From: Linum tenue
Lineage: Eukaryota; Streptophyta; Magnoliopsida; Malpighiales; Linaceae
Assembly: GCA_946122785.1 (NCBI GenBank)
Contig: CAMGYJ010000002.1
Span: 72,382,724 to 72,446,723, forward strand
Length of the DNA: 64,000 nucleotides
Direction of reading: 5' to 3'
Shown: piece after piece, positions 11,326 through 22,479 of the stretch
How positions within the stretch are numbered: the stretch's first letter is position 1
How the letters are laid out: each line of letters starts with the position of its first letter
Notes under the pieces: generated by a model
Told to the model about the DNA's origin: nothing
The model's input: the letters and a program-made list of their open reading frames with translations, nothing else
Database searches by the model: none
Made by a program: the position numbers and the translations under genes

Positions 11326-13706
11326 TCACATGAAATCATAATCATCAAGCGCATCATATCCCGTCACCACAATATCATCATCCGGCTTATCCACATGCAA
11401 CTGCTTCTTCTTCCCACCTGCAACAAGAACCCGAATCAACAAACAACAAAAAGAAACGAGATGACTTCTGGAAGAGCAAAATCAAGACAGTGACCTGTCT
11501 TCTTTTTGCCAGCATTGGCTTCTTTCTCTGCTTTGAGCTTTTCATTTGCAATTGCAGTAACTGAAGACGCCACCTCTTTTGCATCTGCTGCTTTCAAACT
11601 AGTCATTGAGTGTCTCATCACAGTTTTGAGCAGAGAGATAAAATGGTAGCTTTTCTGCAGTTTTCAAACCTCACAAATATCAGTAAAACGGGGCATCACT
11701 ATTTCACCACAAAAAATAACAGGCCTCGCCCTTCAAATACAAAAAAGAAACAACAAAAGCTATAAATCAACGCACCTCATACAGGCGGAGCCTTTGGGAA
11801 ATGAGCTCTGCGTACTCCAAGAAGTCACTTTCTGATTTGGGGATGAAATTATCAATGTTCTTTTCATTGGTGCTCGACTTTGAACCAAACAATTCCTTAG
11901 TGTTCCGGTAGTCAGCTTCTTCCACGAGCCTATAGAAAGGAACAATCCTTATTGAGACTGCAACTTAAAAGATCATTAACAAAATGTAGCATTGACCAGC
12001 AGACAGTGAAATCGCATTCACTGGTAGACTAGATTTAAACTGTCACACTACGATATGAAGTATCTATTTCAAAGGATATGTTTCAAGCATGCAACTGGCT
12101 TGAGCAAAGTGAGATCACACCATATTAAACGTTATACTTTCAAGCTCGCTTTTAATCATACATCATGGCAATGAAAATTAAATAGAAGCCAATCTTTAAA
12201 TTTTATATGATAAGTTAGCGTTCAATTTGGAAAACAAAGTCTAATACCTTTGCTGGCGAAGCTTTTCTGCTACGGGGTCTAGTGGTGGCTCTTCCTTTGC
12301 TGGTTCAACAGTTTTTTCTTTTGTAGACTTTAACACAGGCTTCTTGGGGACCTTTTCTGGCACAGGTTTTGATGCAGGCACCTGATACAGAGCATCATTG
12401 AGTTACATAAAAACTTTAAATGACACTGAACAGTATGAATATCAGTGGCATAGCTACCAAGGTAAGCAAGTAAGGGGTTTAATGAAGTCCAGTGATTGAG
12501 CTTTAGTATATATTTGGTATTGGACTGTTATTTGGTATGATGCCAGGCAACTGCTTAAGCTTATGTTGAAGGTTATATTTTTAGCTCGTACTTTCAGGAA
12601 TTAAGATCATTACCTCTAGTAACTGGGAATATACATAGAAGATATCATACTAAACACTAAATATTAATAATGCATCTTTTGATTTCCAAGTCTTGAAAGA
12701 GTTGCTCTATTTCTAGAGTTTGTAGATCCACAAAACAGATTGATCAAAGAAAAAAGGGGTGAAAAGGGAAATTAGGAGGATTTCCTAGTGAAAGGACCAC
12801 TGTGAGATACTATTCAGGCCCATAACATGCTGCACGTGGACTTGCTAAGGCATTTAGCCTGCCCTTGACATTATACTGAATTCATCTAAGACACTTTTTA
12901 ATGATCTAAGGACATCCACCTATGCCAAATACACTTTGCATGAAAATAGGGTATTGACAAATCCATGAGCACACAACAATTTCTCAAGCCATGTGTTCAC
13001 ACATTCCAGCAATGATGACTTAAATGCCTTTTCTAGCCACAGAGTAAGTAACTGCCTGAGATGAGCAGCGCCTTCAAGATAGTAACACTGAAGCTCGTGC
13101 TCTGTTTGCTGCTTTATGTATGTTGCAGTAGTAACTAAACATTTTTCAGCATGTTCAAAAAGAAACATCGCAATGCATGAATATCCAGATTAGATGCTTA
13201 AGATCATAGTAAGACCATTAATCATACCGTGGGTGATTCATCTTCATCTTCCCATGATTCCTTTATCTCATCTTCATCCACATCTTCATCATCCCATTTG
13301 CTTTTAGGTTGCTCCTTCAAAAGCACAGGTTGAATTTGCTCATCCTCTTCAACGTAAACAATAAGAAAATGTATCAGGTCAGCATATTGCCGGCTTAGTG
13401 ATATCACAATAGGAACTTTGAGCATCTTCGTCAAGCAGCAATCCTAGCAAGTAACAATATGATTAAGTAATATTTACGTTGAGTTGCAGAACTCCATTAA
13501 AAACCACTATAATTTATCAACAGTTGCCAGAGACACTAATGGAACCAAGTGCACGGTCATGCTTTGATGGTACGTTATAGTAGAATCTCTTTTCATATTT
13601 CCACGTTAACGAAGGCTTTGATACAGATAAAGTTTTTCAGCTAAATAACTCAGATAGTCGCCAAATACTGGAATGTGAGTTAGAAGCACATACCCCAATC
13701 ATCCAT
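11326..13706 (-). CDS. EIF3J: Eukaryotic translation initiation factor 3 subunit J
   Basis: There are six coding exons in transcript order: 13694-13706, 13228-13346, 12248-12381, 11776-11929, 11495-11654 and 11326-11417. They total 672 nt (223 residues), and all junctions use GT-AG and keep frame. The protein begins MDDWEDEQIQPVL, runs through KSKWDDEDVDEDEIKESWEDE, a Lys/Pro-rich linker and EKLRQQRLVEEADYRNTKELFG, and ends GYDALDDYDFM. This matches plant eIF3j (HCR1), the loosely bound eIF3 subunit that contacts the 40S decoding centre and helps recruit eIF3 and recycle ribosomes. The acidic N-terminus and basic KLKAEKEANAGKKK tail are family features. The first coding exon is only 13 nt. 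The length is typical for the family. Confidence 0.93.
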
Positions 13707-14206
13707 CTTCACCCTGTCTCTTTCTTTGGCAAAACAAACCAATTACCCAATAGAACTTTGTGTTATCCCTGCACCCAAAGATTAAAAAAAAGGTAAGGAT
13801 TGCTTACCCAATGAAAAACTTGTTTAGCAATTGCCATTAAGAAATGAGCTGAACTGAAACAAGCAAGAAACAAAAGGGAAAGATAGTACTCATTGCATAA
13901 AACTTGAAACTAACATTGAGCTCAAACAAGCAACTAACAAGAGCATGATTGTGATGGCAGGTAAAACCATATTCCCATAAACATAATAGCAAGCACAAAT
14001 AAAAATCAGGATTAAACACCATGTCAGAAATGTAATTTACTAAGCCCAAGGTTACATACCAATCACAAGTAACACTTCTTGTCAATAGAAAGATATGTAA
14101 TTGAAGGGGGAAACAAGGAAAAGTTAAGTGGATTAATTATAACTCTTAGCACATGTCTTCCAAATGATTACTGATTACCAAATACAATGGGAAATATTTC
14201 AAGGAA

Positions 14207-16069
14207 TTATTGCATACAACCATCTGTCTCCAAAAAACTTGCATCCAGTAGGTGACCTTTCTTGTTTATTTTCTCATGAAGATCATAGAGTAAAGAATGC
14301 AGTGACTTAGACTGACAACTAAGCTTGTCACCAACAACAAACACATTAACCTTATTCCCAACTTCCAACCAACTACATCCAGGCTGCTTCTTTAAGCCTT
14401 TATCCTTCACTTCCAATCTCAATCTTTCAACTTCTTTCCATTTACCAACAGAAGCATACATGTTTGACATGAGCCAAAATGAGCCACCATTCTTTGGCCC
14501 CTCAACTAGAAGCCTTTCAGCAACCAGCCTTCCTATCCTCAGATCCCCATGGATAGTACACGATGCAAGCAGCGATCCCCATATTGAAGATGACTCCTTA
14601 GGATTGAGTTTCCTGACAAAATCATACGCCTCCTCCAACCTTCCAGCCCGACCATATAGATCAACTAAACATGTATGATGATCCTCTCTTACTTGTGTCG
14701 ACCCGTCACTGAGAAGCTCCTGAAAGTACTTCAGACCTTGCTCCACTAATCCAGCATGCACACATGCAGAAAGTAATGCCACATAGCTAACATCATTAGG
14801 CTTAAACCCAGATTTTTGCATTTGATCGAACAATATAATCGCTTCCCTTCCACATCCGTGGTGAGCATAGGCAGCAATCATACAATTCCAAGAAATCAAA
14901 TCCCTTTGATTAACTGCTGTATCATCAAATATCTTCTGAGAAATACCAAGCTCCCCGCACTTTGAATACATATTTATCAATGCTGACACAACAAATGCCC
15001 TATGCTGCAAGATACTTTTACTAATTATTTGGTGAACTTGCTGTCCCTCACTAAGACCGGCTAGGTCACTACATGCACTCAAAATGTTAACAAAAGTTCC
15101 CTCGTTGGGCTTTACATTACCATCTCTTATCATTTCAGCGAAGATTATCAATGCCGATTCACTTTCCTTCAATTGGACACATCCCGTAATCAATGCTGTC
15201 CATGAAACCACATTCTTTTCGGGCATCTCAACAAACAACTTCCTCGCCCTCTCCAACTCACCAGTTTGAATAAAACCTGTGATCATTGTGTTCCATGAGG
15301 CTATATCTTTAGCAGGCATCATTTCAAATAATATAAAAGCCTCATCTAATCTCATATTTTTTGCATATCCTGTGATCATTGCATTCCACGTCACCACAGT
15401 TCTCTCTGACATTCTTTCAAATAACTCCCTGGCCTCATCAATTCTCTCATTCTTTGCCAAACCAGCCACCATTGTTGTCCATGAAACCACATCCTTCTGA
15501 GGAATTTTTTCAAATAATATTTTTGCCTCCTCCACCCTCCTATATTCTGTCAATGCAGTAATAACCAAATTCCATGAAACCACATTTCTCTCGGGCATTT
15601 TCATGAATAAATCAAGCCCTTTATCTACTTCACCAACATGCATATACCCACCAATCATGGTGTTCCATGCAATAACATTCTTTGATGGCATTGCCATGAA
15701 CAATTTCTCTGCCTCTAACTTGAGATTCAGTTTCAAATACCCATTAACCATTGCAGTCCATGTGACCACATCCTTTATCGCATCATCTCTATCAAAAAGC
15801 CTTCTTGCCTCCTCAATCCATCCAGATTTGATATATCCACTAATCACTGCCGTCCATGTTATTACATCTCTGGTATGCATTTGATCAAAAACTTCACGTG
15901 CTTCATTTAGCTTCCCTTCCCTACTTAACTTCGTGATACACCAGTTTGCTTTCGCAGTACGAGCACAAGCACTAACAACTCTATCTGTTCTTGAAATCTT
16001 GGGAGCTAATGTTGAATAGTACATTAAGGGACTATGGAGATTCAGACTGCGAAACACTGATAGTTTCAT
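14207..16069 (-). CDS. PLS-class pentatricopeptide repeat protein (At2g35030-like)
   Basis: This is an intronless 620-residue PPR protein. After a short presequence-like N-terminus (MKLSVFRSLNLHSPLMYYSTL, basic and hydroxylated, suggesting mitochondrial import) come about a dozen repeats from residue ~45, with the recurring core VVSWNxMIxGYxxxxxxxEAxxLFxxMPxKD. An E-type C-terminal extension follows (SIWGSLLASC, KKQPGCSWLEVGNKVNVFVVGD). There is no DYW deaminase domain. From memory, the closest family member is Arabidopsis At2g35030. Such proteins bind organellar RNA sequence-specifically, and E-type members usually act in C-to-U editing, recruiting a deaminase in trans. The target RNA cannot be inferred here. 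The stop lies about 500 bp upstream of the eIF3J start on the same strand. Confidence 0.92.
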   Translation of the reverse strand: MKLSVFRSLNLHSPLMYYSTLAPKISRTDRVVSACARTAKANWCITKLSREGKLNEAREVFDQMHTRDVITWTAVISGYIKSGWIEEARRLFDRDDAIKDVVTWTAMVNGYLKLNLKLEAEKLFMAMPSKNVIAWNTMIGGYMHVGEVDKGLDLFMKMPERNVVSWNLVITALTEYRRVEEAKILFEKIPQKDVVSWTTMVAGLAKNERIDEARELFERMSERTVVTWNAMITGYAKNMRLDEAFILFEMMPAKDIASWNTMITGFIQTGELERARKLFVEMPEKNVVSWTALITGCVQLKESESALIIFAEMIRDGNVKPNEGTFVNILSACSDLAGLSEGQQVHQIISKSILQHRAFVVSALINMYSKCGELGISQKIFDDTAVNQRDLISWNCMIAAYAHHGCGREAIILFDQMQKSGFKPNDVSYVALLSACVHAGLVEQGLKYFQELLSDGSTQVREDHHTCLVDLYGRAGRLEEAYDFVRKLNPKESSSIWGSLLASCTIHGDLRIGRLVAERLLVEGPKNGGSFWLMSNMYASVGKWKEVERLRLEVKDKGLKKQPGCSWLEVGNKVNVFVVGDKLSCQSKSLHSLLYDLHEKINKKGHLLDASFLETDGCMQ

Positions 16070-17658
16070 ACTGGTCCTGAAAGTGATAATGTAATGCTAA
16101 AAATAAACATTGCATTTCAGACTTTCTGTGTCCCAGGAAATCCCAAATATCAAAGGTACTTCTCCGGGCACATGACGCACCAACAAAGACAAAAGAATAT
16201 CTTTACAGATGCATTACTATTATCACAACTGATCCACTCTTTTGGCCACCTATGTCTGTCCCTATTATAATTTTATTACAGGACCTTGTGCATTTTACAC
16301 TGTTTGTTAAAGTTTCACCAAATACCTTTCAATGTAACTAAGAAAAGTGGGCACACATACCCTTAGCAACACTGTAACTTCAAATATCACACAGAGAAGA
16401 CACAAAAATTCACAACAGAATCAATGGGGAAGCTGTGCTCACATTCAAAGTAGGAAAAAGACACAAACATGATCATATTTAGCATCTAGGAACCTGATGG
16501 AATTCAAAATTGGTACCTCACTAGCAACCCACAGAGAAGAAAATTCACAGCAACGCAGAAAAGCCCACGAATGATTTCAGGGGAAACTACGTCCACGACA
16601 AAGAACAAATAGGCTTTGGCATTCGATGAAGGAGGAAAATCTCCAAAAATCACAAAGTTCTCCAGATAGATTATACTAATTACTAAGAAAGAACTCCCGA
16701 TTCAACCAACGTGAGAATGTATTCTTTTAATCAATAGCCTGAACCGACAGGGATTTCCCATATCCAGTCAGGCTGTAACTAGACTAGAGAAAAGACAGCA
16801 ACAAGATAAGCAGCAGAAGGCCCTGATTTAAGGCAATCAGATTTCAAAAACATCAACCTCCTAAGCCAAGATGCATGACACATGTTAAAATCGATAAACT
16901 AATACTTCACAGCACAGGAAGCTGACACGAAGTAGGGAAAGAGATTGGCTAAGCTAAGTTCTCCCTCTGAATCCCGCTAAGTTAACAGATGTTGGAATGG
17001 GCGTGTCAAAAGTGGCCTCCTATAAAGAGATGAAAACCAACACAAAAAAACTGTAGCTACAACCTCAAAGAGATGAAACCCTACGATTGTTCGTTGTGAT
17101 AGAGACCATCGACCAAGATCAGCGAAACAAGATTTGTCACCACGGTTGAAGCGAGGAAAACTCGAAGAGATAGAATGATCTAAACAGTGAGAAAGGAAAT
17201 TGAGTGGCGGAGCAATTACCCTAAATTCACGCCTTCGTCGGGTGACACTTCACGACGACGGCGATGACGAAACTTGCCGCTGCGGCGCCGCTCTAGGTTG
17301 ACGTTTTCAATTATGAAAGGGGCGCGGTTGCTGGGAAACGAATTGGAGTTAACAAAGCAGAGGGATGAAGATAATCGGAAATTCTAGGTTGAGGCCTTGA
17401 GGGTCGTGTTCGATATTAGGGGCGAGGAACTGCTTCTGGGAAACGAAGGACAGAGGTGGGAGGCTCTCATCTTGACTCTTGACTGCTCATTGTGCCTCAT
17501 TTTCCAATTTCAAGATAGGGTTAGCCGGTTATGTCGTTTGGGTGAGAGTCACAACTCAAAACGACATCATTATTTCTAAGAGTCTGAAACGGATCAAAGT
17601 TTTTGGAAAGGTATATCAATCTAAAAACTAATGTGTTATCTAATACAAAGCGTTTGAC
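16070..17658. other. PPR upstream region, no gene seen
   Basis: This probably holds the promoter and untranslated exon(s) of the minus-strand PPR gene. A GC-richer patch at 17220-17300 could be the first transcribed exon. No supported coding sequence is visible. Confidence 0.35.
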
Positions 17659-17990
17659 TGTTTGATATTTGTCTTGTGGGTCGATTCTAGCTTGAACTTG
17701 AGCTACAATCAACATTTTATCATCTACACCTAATTTTTGATTGTTAAGTTCACTTGGCGATTCCAAATCAAGCTCGAGCTTCTATTTTTGTAAATGAACC
17801 AGGCACGAACTTGAAATTATTTGAACGAACTGAGTTCACATTTTAGCAAACCTCAACTCGACTCGAATAATTAACAACCAAGAAGTGGGAATCTACTAGA
17901 GGCGGTGCCAAAGCTTTTATTCATCCTAGAAGTAAAGTGAGCTCAGCTCGAATGAAACGATCACAAGGCAGAAGAGAATAGCAAGCATAG
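17659..17990. repeat. Diverged duplicate of the At4g14100-like 3' flank (copy 1)
   Basis: This aligns along its length with 19044-19375. Both contain gtttgatatt, attctagcttgaa, acattttatcat, gcacgaacttgaaatt, gaggcggtgccaaa and ttttattcatcctagaagt. Copy 2 runs into the stop of the At4g14100-like gene, so copy 1 is probably a leftover 3' flank from a tandem duplication whose coding part is gone. Confidence 0.8.
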
Positions 17991-18084
17991 AAACGAGCAC
18001 ATTTTTATAGCTTAATAATGGGTATATATGTATATTTTTGTTAAAATTATTTGTCGTACATGATTTGTTGAACTGCCTTATAAG

Positions 18085-18751
18085 TAGGGCTGCAAATGAG
18101 TCGAGCTGTTCGCGAGCGGCTCGGCGTTCGACTTGAGAAAAGCTCGTTTGAAAATCGACTCGTTAATAAACGATCCGAACACGAGCTCGCCTTTGTTCAA
18201 CTCGTGAAGCTCGCGAGCTAGCTCAACTCGGTGGCTTGTTGAGCTAAACTCGTGAGCTGGCTTGTTTAGAGCTCATGATATGTATTAACATGTGGCTAGA
18301 GAGCCAACTCGATTACCAACTTATGGACGAATCAATCTATATCTTATGATTTAATTCATATGGTTGTTAAATTATATATCTCACCATATATAAAGTTTAA
18401 CACGTTTAGTATGTGAGCAAATATATCTAACTTTCTACTTTTAAAAAAATTATGCATCATAGATTGCTTCGATACTATGAAATAACATGATTTGGAGTAG
18501 TTAAAATTTATTAACTAAATAATATATGATACCAACAAAGTATAATATGAGATTCGCTAACAAAATAAATCATATGTATCATGATGTACAAAATGAAGTA
18601 CCAAATAAAAGTTAAGATTTTAATAAACAAGCTAGCTCGAGCTCGGCTCGACTCGGCTCGTTTATTAACGAGCTGAGCTCGACTCGTTTATTAACGAGCC
18701 GAGCTCAAGCTAGGGTAAAACTCGACTCGGCTCGGCTCATTTGCAGCCCTA
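18085..18751. mobile_element. Non-autonomous hAT element
   Basis: A 667-bp element has perfect terminal inverted repeats, TAGGGCTGCAAATGAG at both ends (18085-18100 and the complement at 18736-18751). A perfect 8-bp target duplication, cttataag, flanks it at 18077-18084 and 18752-18759. Subterminal regions carry many GAGCTCG/CTCGAGC-type repeats in inverted orientation. There is no transposase. This TIR class is common among small plant hATs. Confidence 0.95.
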
Positions 18752-19043
18752 CTTATAAGGTCATGTTTTGCGTACAACATTTTTTTTGGGTGAGAATGTT
18801 TTCCCATACAACTTAATAATAGGTAAAAATCCAAAACACGATTTTGTTTACTTTAATTTATCAAAAATTCTAAATATTTAATCCGAACTACCGCCTTAAG
18901 AACTCTTCCTCGTCAATCACAACTTTTGTCAAGACTTGAATAATGATGAGTTTGGATCTTTTTTTCATTGTGACTCCTCTCATTCTTCTTCATGTATTGA
19001 TGAAAAACACATGAAAATATCTATTCAATATTCAATTGAGCGG

Positions 19044-19375
19044 TGTTTGATATTGGTGTCTTGTGAGCAGATTCTAGCTTGAAATTAAGCGACAATCGAC
19101 ATTTTATCATTTGAACTTGATTTTTGCTTATTAAGTTCATTTGACGATCCCAAATGAAATTCAAACTTCTATTTTTATAAACGAACGGAGCACGAACTTG
19201 AAATTTTCTGAACGAACTGAGGCCAAATTATTGCAAAACTCAGCTGGACTCGAATCATTAACGACCAAGAAAGTGGGAATCTAGCAGAGGCGGTGCCAAA
19301 ACTTTTATTCATCCTAGAAGTGGAGAGAGCTCAACTAGAATCAAACGATCAGAAAGGCAGAAGAGAATGGCAAGC
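19044..19375. repeat. Diverged duplicate (copy 2)
   Basis: This is the partner of 17659-17990. It lies immediately 3' of the minus-strand At4g14100-like stop codon, so it is the probable 3' UTR or 3' flank of that gene. Confidence 0.8.
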
Positions 19376-19397
19376 ACATTTTACAATTTTGATGCGG

Positions 19398-19944
19398 TCA
19401 GCCGAAAAGGGACCTCCTAACACCGACCACAGATTCAATTCTTCCTGCTGCAGGGTTTCTCTCCTTCCCCCGTTGTTGTTCGCCGAAGCAGTAATCAGGG
19501 GCCTGCCAACCAGCATCTTCCAGCACGGCTCCCACCTCAAACGTCATCACATGAGCATGCCTCCCCGTGTAGAAAACCCAGTGGACGGGGCGCTTGGTCT
19601 CGACGTCTTCGTAGTACCAAATGAAATCGACCTTCTCCCAGACATTGCAGAGGAAGCCGTCGATGTAGCGCTGGCCCAGGTAATTGGCGCCGTCGAGCCA
19701 GTTGGGTCGGAGGATGCCGACGCCCGGGTAGAGGGTTTTGCATTCGCGATCGGAATCTAGGGTGTACATGAATGAGGTGCCGTTGTTCCACTCGGCGTCG
19801 TAGGTGAGCTTGCCCAGCTGGTCCTGTATGATGTTGAAGTTGCGGCCATTGGGCCAGTCGTACCAGAGGTCGATCATCTGGAGTGCGCCGCTTTTGTTCA
19901 TGAAGAGTACGGAGTGGAATTGGAGCGGCCATGGCGTCGGGGTT
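19398..19944 (-). pseudogene. At4g14100-like secreted protein, 3' part (split by transposon)
   Basis: This is the main body of a gene of the uncharacterised At4g14100/At3g23760 family, sometimes labelled as glycosyl-group transferases without biochemical proof. The frame reads [13 protein letters not shown], then [44 protein letters not shown] and [14 protein letters not shown], which are strongly conserved in the family. It is continuous from the target duplication (19936-19944) to the TGA at 19398. The missing start and signal peptide lie beyond the 6.3-kb insertion at 26256-26377. Removing the element and one duplication copy restores 660 nt in one frame (219 codons plus stop). An internal ATG at 19901 could give an N-truncated, unsecreted product. 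Confidence 0.9.
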
Positions 19945-19951
19945 CAATAGC

Positions 19952-20041
19952 GTTATTCTGCTAACTGTGTTAGTAGTTAGCATATACTAACACGGTGAGA
20001 TGAGAAGCCACGTAGGCGAGCCGCGATCGGACGGTGGAGGG
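19952..20041 (+). repeat. Left terminal inverted repeat region of the MULE
   Basis: An imperfect inverted counterpart to about 26160-26248. It includes a perfect 14-bp arm and a subterminal GTTAGCATATACTAAC, then a shared 'GCCACGT' and a 'CGGACGGTGGAGG'-like patch. Confidence 0.75.
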
Positions 20042-20469
20042 GAAGAAGAGCAGCTTGTGGCTCGGCTGAACCAAGCCTCTTCCTTTTTTTTTTTACAATT
20101 AAAAAAAAACAACATTTTCATTTATGTTTCATTTTCTTTTCTCTCTCCATCATTTCATTTTCCTTTCTCTCCCACTCTCCAAAACTGCTCTCTTCTGTTC
20201 TTCTTCTTCTTCTTCCTCTCTCTCTCCCAAATAATTCAAAATACCTCTCGACAACGACAGGTGTGAGAAACACGACGCCGGCGACGAGGGATACGGGCAG
20301 GAAGAAGACGGCGGTGCTTGGCAACGCCGGTAGCGGTGCTTGAAGAAAGACGAAGTCGGCCGAGCAAGAAGGAAGACATCGACGCTAGTAGCGCGAGTAA
20401 GACGACTACACCAGCTGCGAAGAGAAGAAATTTTTTGAGGTAAGCATCTTCCTTTGATGTAGGTGTTTT

Positions 20470-21130
20470 GGATCTGAGATTCATTGTTAGGGATCTGGGA
20501 TTCTTGTCGGGGGATTTGAGATTCGATTTGGGGGATCTGGGATTCTTTTGATTTGGGGGATTTGGATTTCTTTCGATTTGGGGGATCTGGGATTTTCTGT
20601 GGCTGGATTACATATATTTGATTTAGGGTTTCATAGATTCAACTGGATCTGAGTTTTTTTTTTTTTTGCTTCGCTTTTTGGATCTGAGATTCATTATTAG
20701 GGATCTGGGATTCTTGTTGGGGGATTTGAGATTCGATTTGGGGGATCTGGGATTCTTTTGATTTGGGGATTTGGATTTCTTTCGATTTGGGGGATCTGGG
20801 ATTTTCTGTGGCTGGATTACATATATTTGATTTAGGGTTTCATAGATTCGACTGGATCTAAGTTTTTTTTTTTGCTTCGTTTTTTGGATCTGAGATTCAT
20901 TGTTAGGGATCTGGGATTCTTGTTGGGGGATTTGAGATTCGATTTGGGGGATCTGGGATTCTTTTGATTTGGGGATTTGGATTTCTTTCGATTTGGGGGA
21001 TCTGTGATTTCTTGTTGGGGGATTTGAGATTCGATTTGGGGGATCTGGGATTCTTTTGATTTGGAGATTTGGATTTCTTTCGATTTGGGGAATCTGTGAT
21101 TTTTTTGTGGCTGGGATTTCTTTCGATTTG
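20470..21130. repeat. ~208-bp tandem repeat array inside the MULE
   Basis: Units begin ggatctgagattcatt at 20470, 20680 and 20886 (periods 210 and 206). Each contains shorter 'gggggatctgggatt' sub-repeats. The third unit is rearranged. It follows a consensus-like splice donor at about 20440. Confidence 0.85.
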
Positions 21131-21414
21131 GATTTCTTTTAATTTGGGGGATTCGTTTTTTTATGTCGATATTGTTTGGGGTTTCTGGATTTTGCTCGTT
21201 AATTTGATATTTTTTTAGCTGGAAAATTGTTTAGCTGGCATGGGATACCATTTAGTTTAATGTGGATATTGTTTGGTGGTTGATTGTTCGGATATTGGTT
21301 ATGTGATGCATAGATATTTGTATGCTAGGTCTGGATATTTTTATGCCATGATGGATATTAGTTCAATGATATTAGCTATTTTCTCACTTCGTTTCTCGAT
21401 TAGTTATATTGGCT

Positions 21415-22110
21415 AAAAAAAATAAACTGATGTGTTTGATGTGTGGATATCACTTCTGTTAATGTGGATACCTATCTGTTCGTTTTAGTTATTTTTCTGG
21501 GTATTATGGATATTTTTTCATGGATATCAGTTATCTCCGTTTGGATACACTTTTGCTTTACTACGATAATAATTGTATGTATTTGCAAAAAAAAATAAAC
21601 TGATGTGTCTGATGTGTGGATATCAGTTCGGTTAATGCGGATACTTAAATGTTCGTTTTAGTTATTTTTCTGGGTATTATGTATATTTTTTCATGGATAT
21701 CAGTTATTTCCGTTTGGATACACTTTTGCTTTACTACGATAATAATTGTATGTATTTGCAAAAAAAATAAACTGATGTGTCTGATGTGTGGATATCAGTT
21801 CGGTTAATATGGATACTTAAATGTTCGTTTTAGTTATTTTTCTGGGTATTATGGATATTTTTTCATGGATATCAGTTATCTTCGTTTGGATACACTTTTG
21901 CTTTACTACGATAATAATTGTATGTATTTGCAAAAAAAATAAACTGATGTGTCTGATGTGTGGATATCAGTTCGGTTAATGTGGATACTTAAATGTTCGT
22001 TTTAGTTATTTTTCTGGGTATTATGGATATTTTTTTCATGGATATCAGTTATCTCCGTTTGGATACACTTTTGCTTTACTACGATAATTGTATTGTATAT
22101 AAGTGTGCGT
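21415..22110. repeat. ~172-bp tandem repeat array inside the MULE
   Basis: Four units are marked by aaactgatgtg at 21424, 21598, 21769 and 21941 (periods 174, 171 and 172). The last three are nearly identical, which suggests recent amplification. Units contain repeated 'tggatatcag' segments. Confidence 0.88.
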
Positions 22111-22167
22111 TTTAGTTATTTGTCCAAGGATTATGGATATTTTGCTTAATATATAACTGTGTTTCAG

Positions 22168-22312
22168 GAACAACCCGGGATGAAGAGAGCGAAAATGGTT
22201 GCATCGAGATCTCGTCAAGGAGAAAAAACAAGGCAGCCTGCTATTCCAGAAGTTGTGAATTTCATTTGGATTTGCATGTGTGATGTAGTACGAACTCATC
22301 CTAGTAATTAGT
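22168..22312 (+). other. Possible internal exon of the MULE (short ORF)
   Basis: A good acceptor (gtttcag) precedes an exon-like, GC-richer stretch. It has an ATG at 22180 and a basic peptide of about 42 codons beginning MKRAKMVASRSRQGEK. With the donor at about 20440 it could form a spliced leader transcript. The joined frame reads into a stop, so no protein product is claimed. Confidence 0.3.
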
Positions 22313-22479
22313 AATTAAGCAATGGTTTCAACTTTCACGGGGAACTTGGATTTGTATGTATGACCAAGAACGATAAAACAGTACCAAAAAGTTAGTGGTA
22401 GAGTATTTTGTGTTGAATCCGTGGTGTACCTGTCATTTCAGTTGTTTCACTACGGGGAAAACAATCTGAAACCATTATG

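Noticed and set aside
18780..18830. Fourth LINE-tail micro-insertion
   Set aside because: A T-run with GGGTGA is present, but flanking repeats match at only about five bases.
20470..22110. CRISPR-like or satellite centromere array
   Set aside because: Units lack unique spacers, number only three or four, and belong to a MULE in a plant genome.
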